Origin: Roseomonas sp. E05
GTDB taxonomy: Bacteria; Pseudomonadota; Alphaproteobacteria; Acetobacterales; Acetobacteraceae
Reading direction: 5' to 3'
Assembly (NCBI RefSeq): GCF_030063475.1
Contig: NZ_JASIRT010000041.1
Coordinates: 1-42,380 of the forward strand
DNA length: 42,380 nt
In this document: piece by piece, positions 29,254 through 38,400 of the stretch
Position numbering within the stretch: the first letter of the stretch is position 1
How the letters are laid out: every line of letters begins with the position of its first letter
Notes under the pieces: generated by a model
The model's input: the letters and a program-made list of their open reading frames with translations, nothing else
Told to the model about the DNA's origin: nothing
Database searches by the model: none
Position numbers and translations under genes: made by a program

Positions 29254-30530
29254 TGCTTGTCGGTCTGCTCTTCGGGACCTTCGCGGTCTGCCTCATCCTG
29301 GGCGTGCCGGTCGGCATCGCGCTCGCCCTCGCCTCCACGGCCTATCTCTATGCCGCCGATATCGACCTCTCGGTGGTGGCGCAGTTCACCTATGCCGGAA
29401 TGGACAGCTTCGTGCTGCTCTGCATCCCTGGCTTCGTGCTGGCCGGCAACCTGATGAACGGCGGCGGCATCACCGATCAGATCGTGCGCTTCGGCAACTC
29501 CCTGGTCGGCCATGTTCGCGGCGGGCTCGGCCTCGCCAACGTCACGGGTTCGATGATCTTCGCCGGCATCTCCGGCACGGCCGTCGCCGAGACCGCCTCG
29601 ATCGGCGCGGTGATGATCCCGGCGATGCGCAAGTCCGGCTATGACGCGCCCTTCGCCGCGGCGGTGACTGCGGCGGCCTCCACGGTCGGCCCGATCATCC
29701 CGCCCTCGGTGCCGATGATCATCGTCGGCACGCTGACCGGCCTCTCGGTCGGCAAGATGTTCCTGGCCGGTGCCGTGCCCGGGCTGCTGCTCGGCGCCGG
29801 CATGATGCTCACGGTCTATCTCCTCTCGCGCAGGCGGGGCTACCCGAAAGGCACCTGGCAGGGCTTCGGCGAGGTGCTGCGCTCCTCCCGTGCCGCCTTC
29901 TGGGCGCTGCTGATGACGGCGCTGATCCTCTACGGCATCGTCGGTGGCGTCTTCACCCCCACCGAAGCCTCGATCGTCGCCGCGATCTATGCCTTTGTGG
30001 TGGGCCTCTTCGTCTACAAGGGCTTCGGCCTGCGCGACCTGCCGGGCATCGTGCTGGAGAGCGCCATCGGCTCCGGCGCGCTGATCCTGCTGGTCGGCTT
30101 CGCCAACGTCTTCGGCTGGATCCTGACCAGCGAGCAGATCCCGCAGGCCATCGCCCAGGCCATGCTGTCGGTCACCGACAACAAGTACCTGATCCTGCTG
30201 ATGGTCAACGTGCTGCTGCTGATCGTCGGCACCTTCATGGAGACGATCGCGGCGCTGATCATCCTCTTCCCGCCGCTGCTGGCGGTGGCGCAGGCGGTGG
30301 GCATCGATCCCATCCACTTCGCCATCGTCGTTGTGCTGAATCTGATGATCGGCCTGACCACGCCGCCGGTGGGCGTCTGCCTCTTCGTCGCGGCCAACAT
30401 CGCCAACGTGCCGCTCGGCGCCATCAGCCGCGCCATCGTGCCCTTCCTGATCTGCAACCTGCTGGTGCTGGCGCTGGTCTCCTACGTGCCCTGGATCTCC
30501 CTGTGGCTGCCCAGCCTGTATTTCAACTGA
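29253..30530 (+). CDS. dctM: TRAP transporter large permease subunit, DctM type
   Basis: This 425-residue permease has about 11-12 hydrophobic segments, the normal size for DctM. Diagnostic stretches are IPGFVLAGNLMNGGGITDQI, NVTGSMIFAGISGTAVAET, GPIIPPSVPMIIVGTLTGLS and, near the C-terminus, IGLTTPPVGVCLFVAANIAN. It uses a sodium or proton gradient to move the substrate released by DctP. The start at 29253 overlaps the dctQ stop by one base, and 13 nt separate its stop from the UxuB-UxuA fusion gene, so transporter and enzymes are co-transcribed. Confidence 0.94.
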   Translation: MLVGLLFGTFAVCLILGVPVGIALALASTAYLYAADIDLSVVAQFTYAGMDSFVLLCIPGFVLAGNLMNGGGITDQIVRFGNSLVGHVRGGLGLANVTGSMIFAGISGTAVAETASIGAVMIPAMRKSGYDAPFAAAVTAAASTVGPIIPPSVPMIIVGTLTGLSVGKMFLAGAVPGLLLGAGMMLTVYLLSRRRGYPKGTWQGFGEVLRSSRAAFWALLMTALILYGIVGGVFTPTEASIVAAIYAFVVGLFVYKGFGLRDLPGIVLESAIGSGALILLVGFANVFGWILTSEQIPQAIAQAMLSVTDNKYLILLMVNVLLLIVGTFMETIAALIILFPPLLAVAQAVGIDPIHFAIVVVLNLMIGLTTPPVGVCLFVAANIANVPLGAISRAIVPFLICNLLVLALVSYVPWISLWLPSLYFN

Positions 30531-30543
30531 GCGGAGGCCCGAG

Positions 30544-33252
30544 ATGAGCGAAACCCTGCCCCGCCTCGCCCCCGGGCGCCTCGCCGCCCTGCCGGCGGAC
30601 GTCGCCCGCCCCGGCTACGACCGCGCCGCGCTGCGGCCGCGCATCGTCCATCTCGGCCTCGGCGCCTTCTTCCGCGCGCATGGCGCCCACTACACCGAGG
30701 ACGTGCTGCAGAAGTCCGGTGGGGACTGGGGCGTGGTCGGCGTCAGCCTGCAGCGGCCGGACCAGCGCGACCGGCTGGCGCCGCAGGGCGGCCTCTACAC
30801 CACCATCAGCCGTGACGCTTCGGGTGATGCTGCGCGCGTCGTCGGCTGCGTGCTGGAGGTGCTGGTGGCGCCGGAGGATCCGCAGGTCGTCCTGGCACGC
30901 ATGGCCGCGCCGGAGGCGGCCGTGGTCAGCCTGACCATCACCGAAAAGGGCTATTGCCACGACCCGGCGAGCGGGCGGCTGAACCGCGAGCACCCGGACA
31001 TCCGCCACGACCTCGCGCAGCCCCAGGCCCCGCGCTCGGCGGTGGGCTTCCTGGTCGAGGCGCTGCGGCTGCGGCGCGAGCGCGGGCTGCGCCCCTTCAC
31101 CGTGCTCTGCTGCGACAACCTGCCGCAGAACGGCCGCCTGCTGGCCGGGCTGGTGCGCGACTTCGCCGCCGCGCAGGATGCGGATCTGGCGGCCTGGATC
31201 GCCGCCGAGGTGCAGTTCCCCTGCAGCATGGTGGACCGCATCGTGCCCGCCATGGTGCCGGAGGATCTGGAGGCGGCATCCCGCGCCATCGGCTGTTACG
31301 ATGCTGCCCCGGTGGTGCACGAGCCGTTCCGGCAATGGGTGATCGAGGACCGCTTCGTGGACGGGCTGCGCCCGCGCTGGGAGGGGGTGGGCGCACAGCT
31401 CGTCGCCGAGGTCGAGCCCTTCGAGCACATGAAGCTGCGCCTGCTGAACGGCGCGCATTCGGCACTGGCCTATCTCGGCTACCTCGCCGGGCACGAGACC
31501 ATCGTGGACACCGTCTCCGACCCGGCCTTCCGCGCTTTCGTGCAGCGGCTCTGGGCGGAGGAGATCATCCCCGAGGTGCCGCCGCCACCCGGCGTGGACC
31601 TCGCCGCCTATGCCGCCGAGCTGCTGGAGCGCTTCAGCAACCCGGCGATCCGCCACCGCACCTGGCAGATCGCCATGGACGGCTCGCAGAAGCTGCCGCA
31701 GCGCCTGCTTGGCACGCTGCGCGAGCGGCTGGCGCAGGGCCGCCCCATCCCGCTGCTGGCGCTGACCGTGGCGGGCTGGGTCCGTTATGTCGGCGGTGTG
31801 GACGAACGCGGCAACGCGATCGACGTGCGCGACCCCCTTGCGGCGAAGCTGAGCGCGGCGCTGGACACGGCCGGCGCGGACCCGGCGGCGCGGGTGCGTG
31901 CGGCGCTCGGCTTCACCGCCATCTTCGGCGACGACCTGCCGCGCAATGCGGCCTTCGTGCAGGCCGTCACCACCGCTTATGCCCGGCTGCTGACGGATGG
32001 CGCGCGCCAGCCTCGCCGCCTGACCGCCCCGACTTTCGATCCTGCGGAGAGCACCATGGAAGAAACCTGGCGTTGGTTCGGCCCCGACGACCGCGTCACC
32101 CTGCCGCATATCCGGCAGACGGGTGCGCGCGGCATTGTCAACGCCCTGCACCAGATCCCCTACGGCGTCGTCTGGAGCGAGGAGGAGATCCGCGCCCGGC
32201 AGGCGATCATCACCGCCGACCCTTCGCTCGGCCTGTACTGGCGCGTGGTGGAAAGCCTGCCGGTGCACGAGGCGATCCGCCGTGGCAAGGGCGACCTGGA
32301 GCCGCTGTTCGAGAACTACCGCATCTCGCTGCGCAACCTCGCGGCCTGCGGCATCAGGACGGTCTGCTACAACTTCATGCCGGTGCTGGACTGGACGCGC
32401 ACGGAGCTTGCGCACCCCTTGCCCGGCGGCGCCACCTCGCTCCGCTTCAACTACCATGAGTATGTCGCGCTTGACGTCTTCATGCTGCGGCGGAAGGGCG
32501 CCGAGGACGGCGTGCCGGAGACTGTGCTGGCGCGCGCCAGGGCCTGGTACGATGCCGCCTCGGAGAGCGACAAGGCGAAGCTGCTGGCCAACGTCATGGC
32601 CGGCCTGCCCGGCGCCTATGACCGCTATGATATCCCCGGCCTGCGCGCCATCCTGGAGAGCTACGGCGAGACCCCGCCCGAGGCGCTGCGCGAGAACCTG
32701 GCGCGCTTTCTGCGCGCGGTGATCCCGGCCGCCGAGGAAGCCGGCGTGCGGATGTGCATCCACCCGGATGATCCGCCGCGCCCGCTCTTCGGCCTGCCGC
32801 GCGTCGTCTCCACGGAGGAGGACATCGCCGCCGTCTTCGCGATGGTGAACTCTCCCTCCAATGGCCTGACGCTTTGCACCGGTTCGCTCGGCGCTGGGCC
32901 GGCCAACGACCTGCCGCGCATCGCCCGCCGCTTCGCCGACCGCATCTGGTTCGCCCATCTGCGCAACGTGGCGAAGGAACCCGACGGCTCCTTCATGGAA
33001 GCCGAGCACCTCAGCGGGGATACGGATATGGTGGCCGTCGTGCAGATCCTCCTGGAGGAGCAGCAGCGCCGCAAGCAGGCCGGCAGCGACGAGTGGCGCA
33101 TTCCCTTCCGGCCGGACCATGGGCACGAGATCGCCTATGACATTGGCCAGGGCACCTTCCCGGGCTATCCGCTGATCGGCCGCCTGCGCGGGCTGGCCGA
33201 GATCCGCGGCGTCATGGCCGCCCTGGCGAAGGTGAAGGGTCTGCCGCTGTAG
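30544..33252 (+). CDS. uxuBA: Fused fructuronate reductase (UxuB) and mannonate dehydratase (UxuA)
   Basis: A single frame of 902 residues encodes two complete enzymes. Residues 1-490 are a polyol-specific long-chain dehydrogenase: RIVHLGLGAFFRAHGAHY (33-50) for NAD binding and MKLRLLNGAHSALAYLG (296-312) with catalytic Lys297, Asn302 and His305. Residues 505-902 are a full-length UxuA-type mannonate dehydratase (E. coli UxuA is near 394 residues): NYHEYVALD, CIHPDDPPRPLFGLPRVVS, TLCTGSLGAG, WFAHLRNV and FRPDHGHEIAYD supply the Mn/Fe ligands Cys, His, His and Asp. The linker, about residues 487-504 (ARQPRRLTAPTFDPAEST), is Pro-rich. The pair converts fructuronate to mannonate to 2-keto-3-deoxygluconate. 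An internal GGAGA and ATG at 32056 could give free UxuA as well. Start codon 30544 follows GCGGAGG. Confidence 0.92.
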   Translation: MSETLPRLAPGRLAALPADVARPGYDRAALRPRIVHLGLGAFFRAHGAHYTEDVLQKSGGDWGVVGVSLQRPDQRDRLAPQGGLYTTISRDASGDAARVVGCVLEVLVAPEDPQVVLARMAAPEAAVVSLTITEKGYCHDPASGRLNREHPDIRHDLAQPQAPRSAVGFLVEALRLRRERGLRPFTVLCCDNLPQNGRLLAGLVRDFAAAQDADLAAWIAAEVQFPCSMVDRIVPAMVPEDLEAASRAIGCYDAAPVVHEPFRQWVIEDRFVDGLRPRWEGVGAQLVAEVEPFEHMKLRLLNGAHSALAYLGYLAGHETIVDTVSDPAFRAFVQRLWAEEIIPEVPPPPGVDLAAYAAELLERFSNPAIRHRTWQIAMDGSQKLPQRLLGTLRERLAQGRPIPLLALTVAGWVRYVGGVDERGNAIDVRDPLAAKLSAALDTAGADPAARVRAALGFTAIFGDDLPRNAAFVQAVTTAYARLLTDGARQPRRLTAPTFDPAESTMEETWRWFGPDDRVTLPHIRQTGARGIVNALHQIPYGVVWSEEEIRARQAIITADPSLGLYWRVVESLPVHEAIRRGKGDLEPLFENYRISLRNLAACGIRTVCYNFMPVLDWTRTELAHPLPGGATSLRFNYHEYVALDVFMLRRKGAEDGVPETVLARARAWYDAASESDKAKLLANVMAGLPGAYDRYDIPGLRAILESYGETPPEALRENLARFLRAVIPAAEEAGVRMCIHPDDPPRPLFGLPRVVSTEEDIAAVFAMVNSPSNGLTLCTGSLGAGPANDLPRIARRFADRIWFAHLRNVAKEPDGSFMEAEHLSGDTDMVAVVQILLEEQQRRKQAGSDEWRIPFRPDHGHEIAYDIGQGTFPGYPLIGRLRGLAEIRGVMAALAKVKGLPL
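32046..32058 (+). promoter_or_regulatory. Internal ribosome-binding site and start codon for UxuA within the fusion
   Basis: GGAGA (32046-32050) is followed after five bases by an in-frame ATG (32056) that begins MEETWRWFGPDD, the natural N-terminus of UxuA proteins. This looks like a retained start site from a time when the two genes were separate, and it may still allow separate production of the dehydratase. Confidence 0.45.
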
Positions 33253-33329
33253 GAAAAAGCCCCGACCGACAATCTTCTTTTTGCCGGCTCGCGCTGCACG
33301 GGCTGTCCGCCTGGGAAACCCGAAGCGGA

Positions 33330-33367
33330 AAGGTGGGAGGCCGGGGAATTCATTCCCCTCCCACCTT
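33330..33367 (+). terminator. Two-part hairpin after the uxuBA operon
   Basis: AAGGTGGGA (33330-33338) pairs with TCCCACCTT (33359-33367), and inside it GGGGAAT (33343-33349) pairs with ATTCCCC (33352-33358) over a two-base loop, leaving a GGCC bulge. It lies about 78 nt past the uxuBA stop. There is no clear T-run except the TT at its end, so it may be a terminator or an mRNA-stabilising stem. The remaining 33253-33539 sequence holds no gene I can support. Confidence 0.5.
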
Positions 33368-33539
33368 GGCACCTGACGAAACCCGCTCGGGGGCCTGGCT
33401 GAGGCATGGCAAAGCCTCTTGCCCCTGCCACCCGGCCCACTCCGGCACCGGGCTCCGGGCGATGCTCTGCGCGCGGGCTTTCAGCACCTCAACAAAGCCG
33501 GCCCGCCCCTTCCGTCGGACTGCTTGTGCGGACCTGCGC

Positions 33540-34139
33540 TCAGGGCTCCCGGGCAGGCGGAAGCGCGGCTGCCAGCAGGATCTGGCCGGCACGCTCCAGG
33601 GAACTGGCCGCCTCCTCGTTGCCGAGATAGGCCGCCGAGGCGGAGGCACCCTCCATCAGCAGGAGGACCGAGTCGCCCAGCTTCTCCGGTTCCGCTGCGC
33701 CAGCCTCGGCGCAGATCTGCCGGATGAAGTCCCGCACCTTCCGCTTGTGCGCGTCAGCGACCTTGCGGGCGGGGTGCTCGGGATCCGGGAATTCGGCGAT
33801 GGCGAGGCCCAGGGCGCAGCCGCGGAAACCCGGCCTGCGCAGTCCGGCGGCGGCACGCGCCAGGAAGGCGGCGGGCCGCTCGCGTGGCGGCAGCTCGGCG
33901 GCCTTCGCCTGCTCGTACCAGCAGGCCATCTCCTGGCAGTCGTCCCGCAGGATGGAGGCGACCAGCGCATCCTTCGAAGGGAAGGCCCGGTACAGGCCGA
34001 TCTTCGTCGTGCCGGCCACCCGGCACAGTTCCTCAACGCCCGTCGCCCGGATGCCCTGCCGATAGAACAGATCCTTCGCCACCTCGCGCAGACGCTGGGC
34101 CACGGGGCGACGCGGCGTGGTGGTCGGGGCATCGCTCAC
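33540..34139 (-). CDS. TetR/AcrR-family repressor of the RND efflux genes
   Basis: This is a 199-residue TetR-type regulator. The DNA-binding domain reads QRLREVAKDLFYRQGIRATG then VEELCRVAGTTKIGLYRAFP and SKDALVASIL. The C-terminal ligand domain has LGLAIAEFPDPEHPAR and the C-terminal dimer helices (LLLMEGASASAAYLGN). I chose the GTG at 34139 (MSDAPTTTPRRP if read as Met) because AAGGAGA precedes it at good spacing; a TTG at 34193 would push the start into the operator. It is divergent from the RND genes over a large palindrome and most likely represses both directions until a drug or aromatic ligand binds. Confidence 0.9.
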   Translation of the reverse strand: MSDAPTTTPRRPVAQRLREVAKDLFYRQGIRATGVEELCRVAGTTKIGLYRAFPSKDALVASILRDDCQEMACWYEQAKAAELPPRERPAAFLARAAAGLRRPGFRGCALGLAIAEFPDPEHPARKVADAHKRKVRDFIRQICAEAGAAEPEKLGDSVLLLMEGASASAAYLGNEEAASSLERAGQILLAAALPPAREP

Positions 34140-34192
34140 GATCGGGTCTCCTTCTGCTCGCCGGAATACAGCCTCTGGTGAAGGCCCTTGCA

Positions 34193-34239
34193 ATGATACC
34201 GACCGGTTCGTATCAATGGTACGAACCGGTCGGTATCAT
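34193..34239. promoter_or_regulatory. Double TetR operator: 20-bp perfect inverted repeat with 7-bp spacer
   Basis: The left arm 34193-34212 and right arm 34220-34239 are exact reverse complements over 20 bases, separated by TCAATGG. Each arm contains a near-palindrome of its own, ATACCGACCGGTTCGTAT, with the core ACCGGT. That suggests two TetR dimers binding side by side. The element sits between the TetR start (34139) and the adaptor start (34260), with the adaptor ribosome-binding site (TGGAGA) right after it. It would cover the promoters of both genes. Confidence 0.8.
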
Positions 34240-34259
34240 CCGGCCTCTGGAGATTGGTC

Positions 34260-35396
34260 ATGCCGACCCTGAAGCGCAAGACCCTTGCCCCCCTGGCCCT
34301 TTCCCTCATCCTCCCCATCCTGCCGCTGCAGGCGCAGCCCGCCCCGCCCGCCGTGACCGTCGCCGAGCCCCTGCGGCGCCACATCACGGAATGGGAGGAG
34401 CACATCGCCCGCCTGGAGCCTTCCGCCCGGGTGGAGCTGCGCGCCCGCATCTCCGGCCAGGTGGACCAGGTGCATTTCCAGGACGGGCAGATCGTCCGCG
34501 CGGGCGATCTGCTCTTCACCATCGATCCCCGCCCCTTCGACATCGCCATCGACAGTGCCCGGGCCGAGCTGGCGCGCGCCGAGGCCCGGCTTGAGCTGGC
34601 CCGGCAGGAGATCGACCGGACCGCCTCGCTGGTGCGCGACCGCTACGCGCCCCAGGCCCAGCTCGACACCCGCCGCGCCGCGCAGCGGGATGCCGAGGCC
34701 GGGATCGCCGATGCGCGCGCGAAGCTGCGCCAGGCCGAGCTGGAGCGGAGCTGGGCCGAGATTCGCGCGCCGCAATCCGGCCGCGTCTCCGACCGCCGGG
34801 TGGATCCGGGCAACCTCGTGCAGGCCGGCGCCACGCTGCTGACCACCATCGTGGCGCTGGACCCGATCTATGCCAGCTTCGACATGAGCGAGGCCGACTA
34901 TCTCCGCCTCACCCGCAGCGGCGCGGTACGCCAGGGAGCCGGGGAGGACGATCCCGCCGTGCAGCTGCGCCTGGCCGATGAGACGGGCTGGGGTCGCCGC
35001 GGGCGGCTGGACTTCGTGGACACCGGCATCGATGCCCGCTCCGGCACCATCCGGGCCCGCGCCATGCTTGCCAACCCGGACCTGTTCCTGACGCCCGGCG
35101 TCTTTGCCCGCCTGCGCCTGCGAACCGGCGAGGGAGAGGTGCTGATGGTGCCCGATGCCGCCATCGCCGCCGACCAGGCGAGGCGGGTGGTGATGACCGT
35201 CGCCGCGGACGGCACGGTGGTCGCCAAACCCGTGGTGCTCGGCCCCGTGGTGGAAGGGCTGCGCGTGGTGCGCGACGGGCTGGAGCAGCGGGACCAGGTG
35301 ATCATCGCCGGCCTGCATCTCGCGCGGCCGGGCAGCCGGGTCACGGCGGAGGCGGAGCCTTTGCCGTCACCGGCCCGCCTCGCAGAGACGCGCTGA
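34260..35396 (+). CDS. RND efflux periplasmic adaptor (membrane fusion protein)
   Basis: This 378-residue adaptor starts with a signal peptide (LKRKTLAPLALSLILPILPL, cleavage near LQAQ). I see no lipobox Cys, unlike AcrA/MexA lipoproteins. The lipoyl domain halves are ELRARISGQVDQVHFQDGQI then VRAGDLLFTIDPRPF, and ERSWAEIRAPQSGRVSDRRV then DPGNLVQAG. Between them is the alpha-hairpin coiled coil (ARAELARAEARLELARQEI and similar heptads). Beta-barrel and membrane-proximal domains follow. The ATG at 34260 was preferred to a TTG six bases earlier. It lies 14 nt before the pump gene. No outer-membrane channel gene is present, so a shared TolC-type channel is expected. Confidence 0.93.
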   Translation: MPTLKRKTLAPLALSLILPILPLQAQPAPPAVTVAEPLRRHITEWEEHIARLEPSARVELRARISGQVDQVHFQDGQIVRAGDLLFTIDPRPFDIAIDSARAELARAEARLELARQEIDRTASLVRDRYAPQAQLDTRRAAQRDAEAGIADARAKLRQAELERSWAEIRAPQSGRVSDRRVDPGNLVQAGATLLTTIVALDPIYASFDMSEADYLRLTRSGAVRQGAGEDDPAVQLRLADETGWGRRGRLDFVDTGIDARSGTIRARAMLANPDLFLTPGVFARLRLRTGEGEVLMVPDAAIAADQARRVVMTVAADGTVVAKPVVLGPVVEGLRVVRDGLEQRDQVIIAGLHLARPGSRVTAEAEPLPSPARLAETR

Positions 35397-35410
35397 AGGA
35401 GGGCCGCGCC

Positions 35411-38400
35411 ATGCGCTTCGCCCAGTTCTTCATCTCGAGGCCGGTCTTCGCCTCGGTCATCTCCATCGCCATCGTGCTGATCGGCGCCATCGCCGGGTTC
35501 CGTCTGCCGATCAGCGAATATCCGGAGATCGCGCCGCCCACCGTCACCATCGCCGCGAGCTATCCCGGCGCCTCCGCCGCCGTGATCGCTGAAACCGTCG
35601 CCGCGCCGATCGAGCAGGAGATCAATGGCGTGGAGGGCATGCTCTACGTCTCCTCCCAGGCCACCGGCGACGGGCGGCTGACGGTCAACGTCGTGTTCCG
35701 CCAGGGCACCGATGTCGATCAGGCGCAGGTTCTCGTGCAGAACCGCATGGCGGTGGCCGAGCCGCGCCTGCCGGAGGAGGTGCGGCGCCTCGGCATCACC
35801 GTGCGCAAGGCCTCGCCGGACATCATGATGGTGATCCACCTCACCTCGCCCGATGGCTCGCGCGACGAGCAGTACATCTCCAACTACGCCATGCTGAACG
35901 TGAAGGACCGCCTCGCGCGGCTGGATGGCGTGGGCGACGTGCAGGTCTTCGGCGCGCGCGACTACGCCATGCGGATCTGGCTCGATCCCGACAGGGTCGC
36001 GGCGCGCGGGCTGACGCCGGGCGAGGTGGTGGAGGCACTGCGCCGCGCCAATGTGCAGGTGGCGGCGGGCGGGCTGAACCAGCCGCCCACCGGCGCCGGG
36101 AGCGGCGCCTTCCAGATCAACATCCAGGCACTCGGCCGGCTGCGCAGCGTGGAGGAGTTCTCCGACATCGTCGTGGCCACCGGCGAGGGCGGCGCGCCGC
36201 TGCGCCTGCGTGACATCGCCAGGGTGGAGCTGGGCGCCCAGGACTACACGCTCAGCGCCTATCTCGACACCGACAAGGCGATCGCCATCCCGGTCTTTCA
36301 GCGCCCGGGCTCCAATGCCCTCGACACCGCCAGGCGGCTGCGCGCCACGCTGGAGGAGCTGAAGCGCGACTTCCCGCCGGGGCTGGCCTACCACACGGTC
36401 TATGACACCACGCAGTTCATCGAGCAGTCGATGGAGGCGGTAGTCCACACCTTCGTCGAGGCGATCATCCTCGTGGTGCTGGTGGTGATCCTCTTCCTGC
36501 AGTCCTGGCGCGCCTCGATCATTCCGCTGGCGGCCATCCCGGTCTCCATCATCGGCACGCTGGCGCTGATGGGCGCGCTCGGCATCTCGCTGAACAGCCT
36601 CTCGATGTTCGGCCTGATCCTGGCCATCGGCATCGTGGTGGACGACGCCATCGTGGTGGTGGAGAACGTGGAGCGGCACATGGCCAACGGGCTCGACCCC
36701 GTGACCGCCACGCGCCGCACCATGGACGAGGTGGGCTTCGCGCTGCTGGCCATCGCGCTCGTGCTCTGCGCGGTCTTCGTGCCCACGGCCTTCATCGAGG
36801 GGCTGTCCGGCGCCTTCTACCGGCAGTTCGCCGTGACCATCGCGGTGGCGACGCTGCTCTCCGCGCTGGTTTCGCTCACCCTTTCCCCCGCGCTGGCGGC
36901 GCTGCTGCTGCGGCCGCACGGCCATGCGCCCGCGACGGGCTGGCGGGCCTGGATCGGGGCGCCTTTCGGCCTGTTCTTCCGCGGCTTCAACCGGCTCTTC
37001 GACCGGCTCTCCATCGGCTACGGCGCGCTGACGCGGCGGCTGGTGCGGCTCTCCGCGCTGCTGCTCGTCCTCTATGCCGGGCTCCTGGCCTTCACCGGCT
37101 ACACGGTGGGGACCACGCCCACGGGGCTGATCCCGCCGCTGGACCGCGGCTATCTCATCGCCGCCTTCCAGCTTCCGCCCGGCGCGGCGCTGGCGCGGAC
37201 CGATGCGGTGATCCGCCAGGCGTCGCGTGACGTGATGGCGGTGCCGGGCGTGTCGCATGCCGTGGCATTCACCGGCTTCGACGGCGCCACCTTCACCAAT
37301 GCGCCGAACTCCGGCGTGATCTTTGTCACGCTGAAATCCTTCGAGGAACGCGAGGCGGAGCATCTGAGCTTCGCCGGCATCACCCAGGCGGTGCAGGCGA
37401 AGCTGATGCAGCAGCGCGATGCCCTCGCCCTGGTCATTCCGCCGCCTTCCGTGCCCGGCATCGGTACCGGCGGTGGTTTCAAGCTCTATGTCCAGGATCG
37501 TGCGGACCGCGGCCCACGGGCGCTGGAGGAGGTGACGAACCGCGTGGTCGCCGCCGCCAACCAGCGGCCCGAGATCGCCATGGCCTTCACCCTGTTCAAC
37601 ACCGCCACGCCAACGCTGCGGGCCGAGGTGGACCGGACCAAGGCCGAAATGCTGGGCGTGCCCCTCTCCCGCGTATCGGAGGCGCTCTCGGTCTATCTCG
37701 GCTCCGCCTTCGTCAACGACTTCAACATTCTCGGCCGAACCTACCGCGTCACGGCCCAGGCGGAGGAAGCCCAGCGCCTGACGCCGCGCGACGTCGCCCT
37801 GCTGCGGACGAGGAATGATAGCGGCGCCATGGTGCCGATCGGCTCCCTCGCCACGCTGGAGGAGGACACGGCCGCCTATCGCGTGCCGCGCTACAATCTC
37901 TATCCCGCGGCGGAGATTCAGGGCGCGGCGCGGCCGGGTGTCTCGACCGGGCAGGCCATCGCGGCCATGCAGCAGGTGCTGGCGCGGGAACTGCCGCCGG
38001 GCTTCGGCTTCGAGTGGACGGAGATCGCCCTGCAGGAGACGACGCAGGGCAACACCGCCCCGATTGCCTTCGGCCTGGCTGTGGTCTTCGTCATTCTCCT
38101 CCTGGCAGCACTCTATGAGAGCTGGCTGCTGCCTCTGGCGGTCGTGCTGATCGCGCCGATGTCGGTGCTGGCGGCCATGGCGGGCGTGACCTGGCGGGGC
38201 CTCGACAACAACGTGCTGGTGCAGGTCGGGCTGGTGGTGCTGATCGGCCTGGCGGCGAAGAACGCCATCCTGATCGTCGAGTTCGCCCGCGCGGCGGAGG
38301 CGGAAGGAATGAGCCGCTGGCAGGCGGCCGAGGCCGCGGCGCGCACCCGGCTGCGGCCGATCCTCATGACCTCGCTGGCCTTCATCCTGGGTGTGCTGCC

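Noticed and set aside
30523..33372. Minus-strand open frame of 949 codons opposite uxuBA
   Set aside because: Same cause: antisense of a well-supported gene with no motif or ribosome-binding site.
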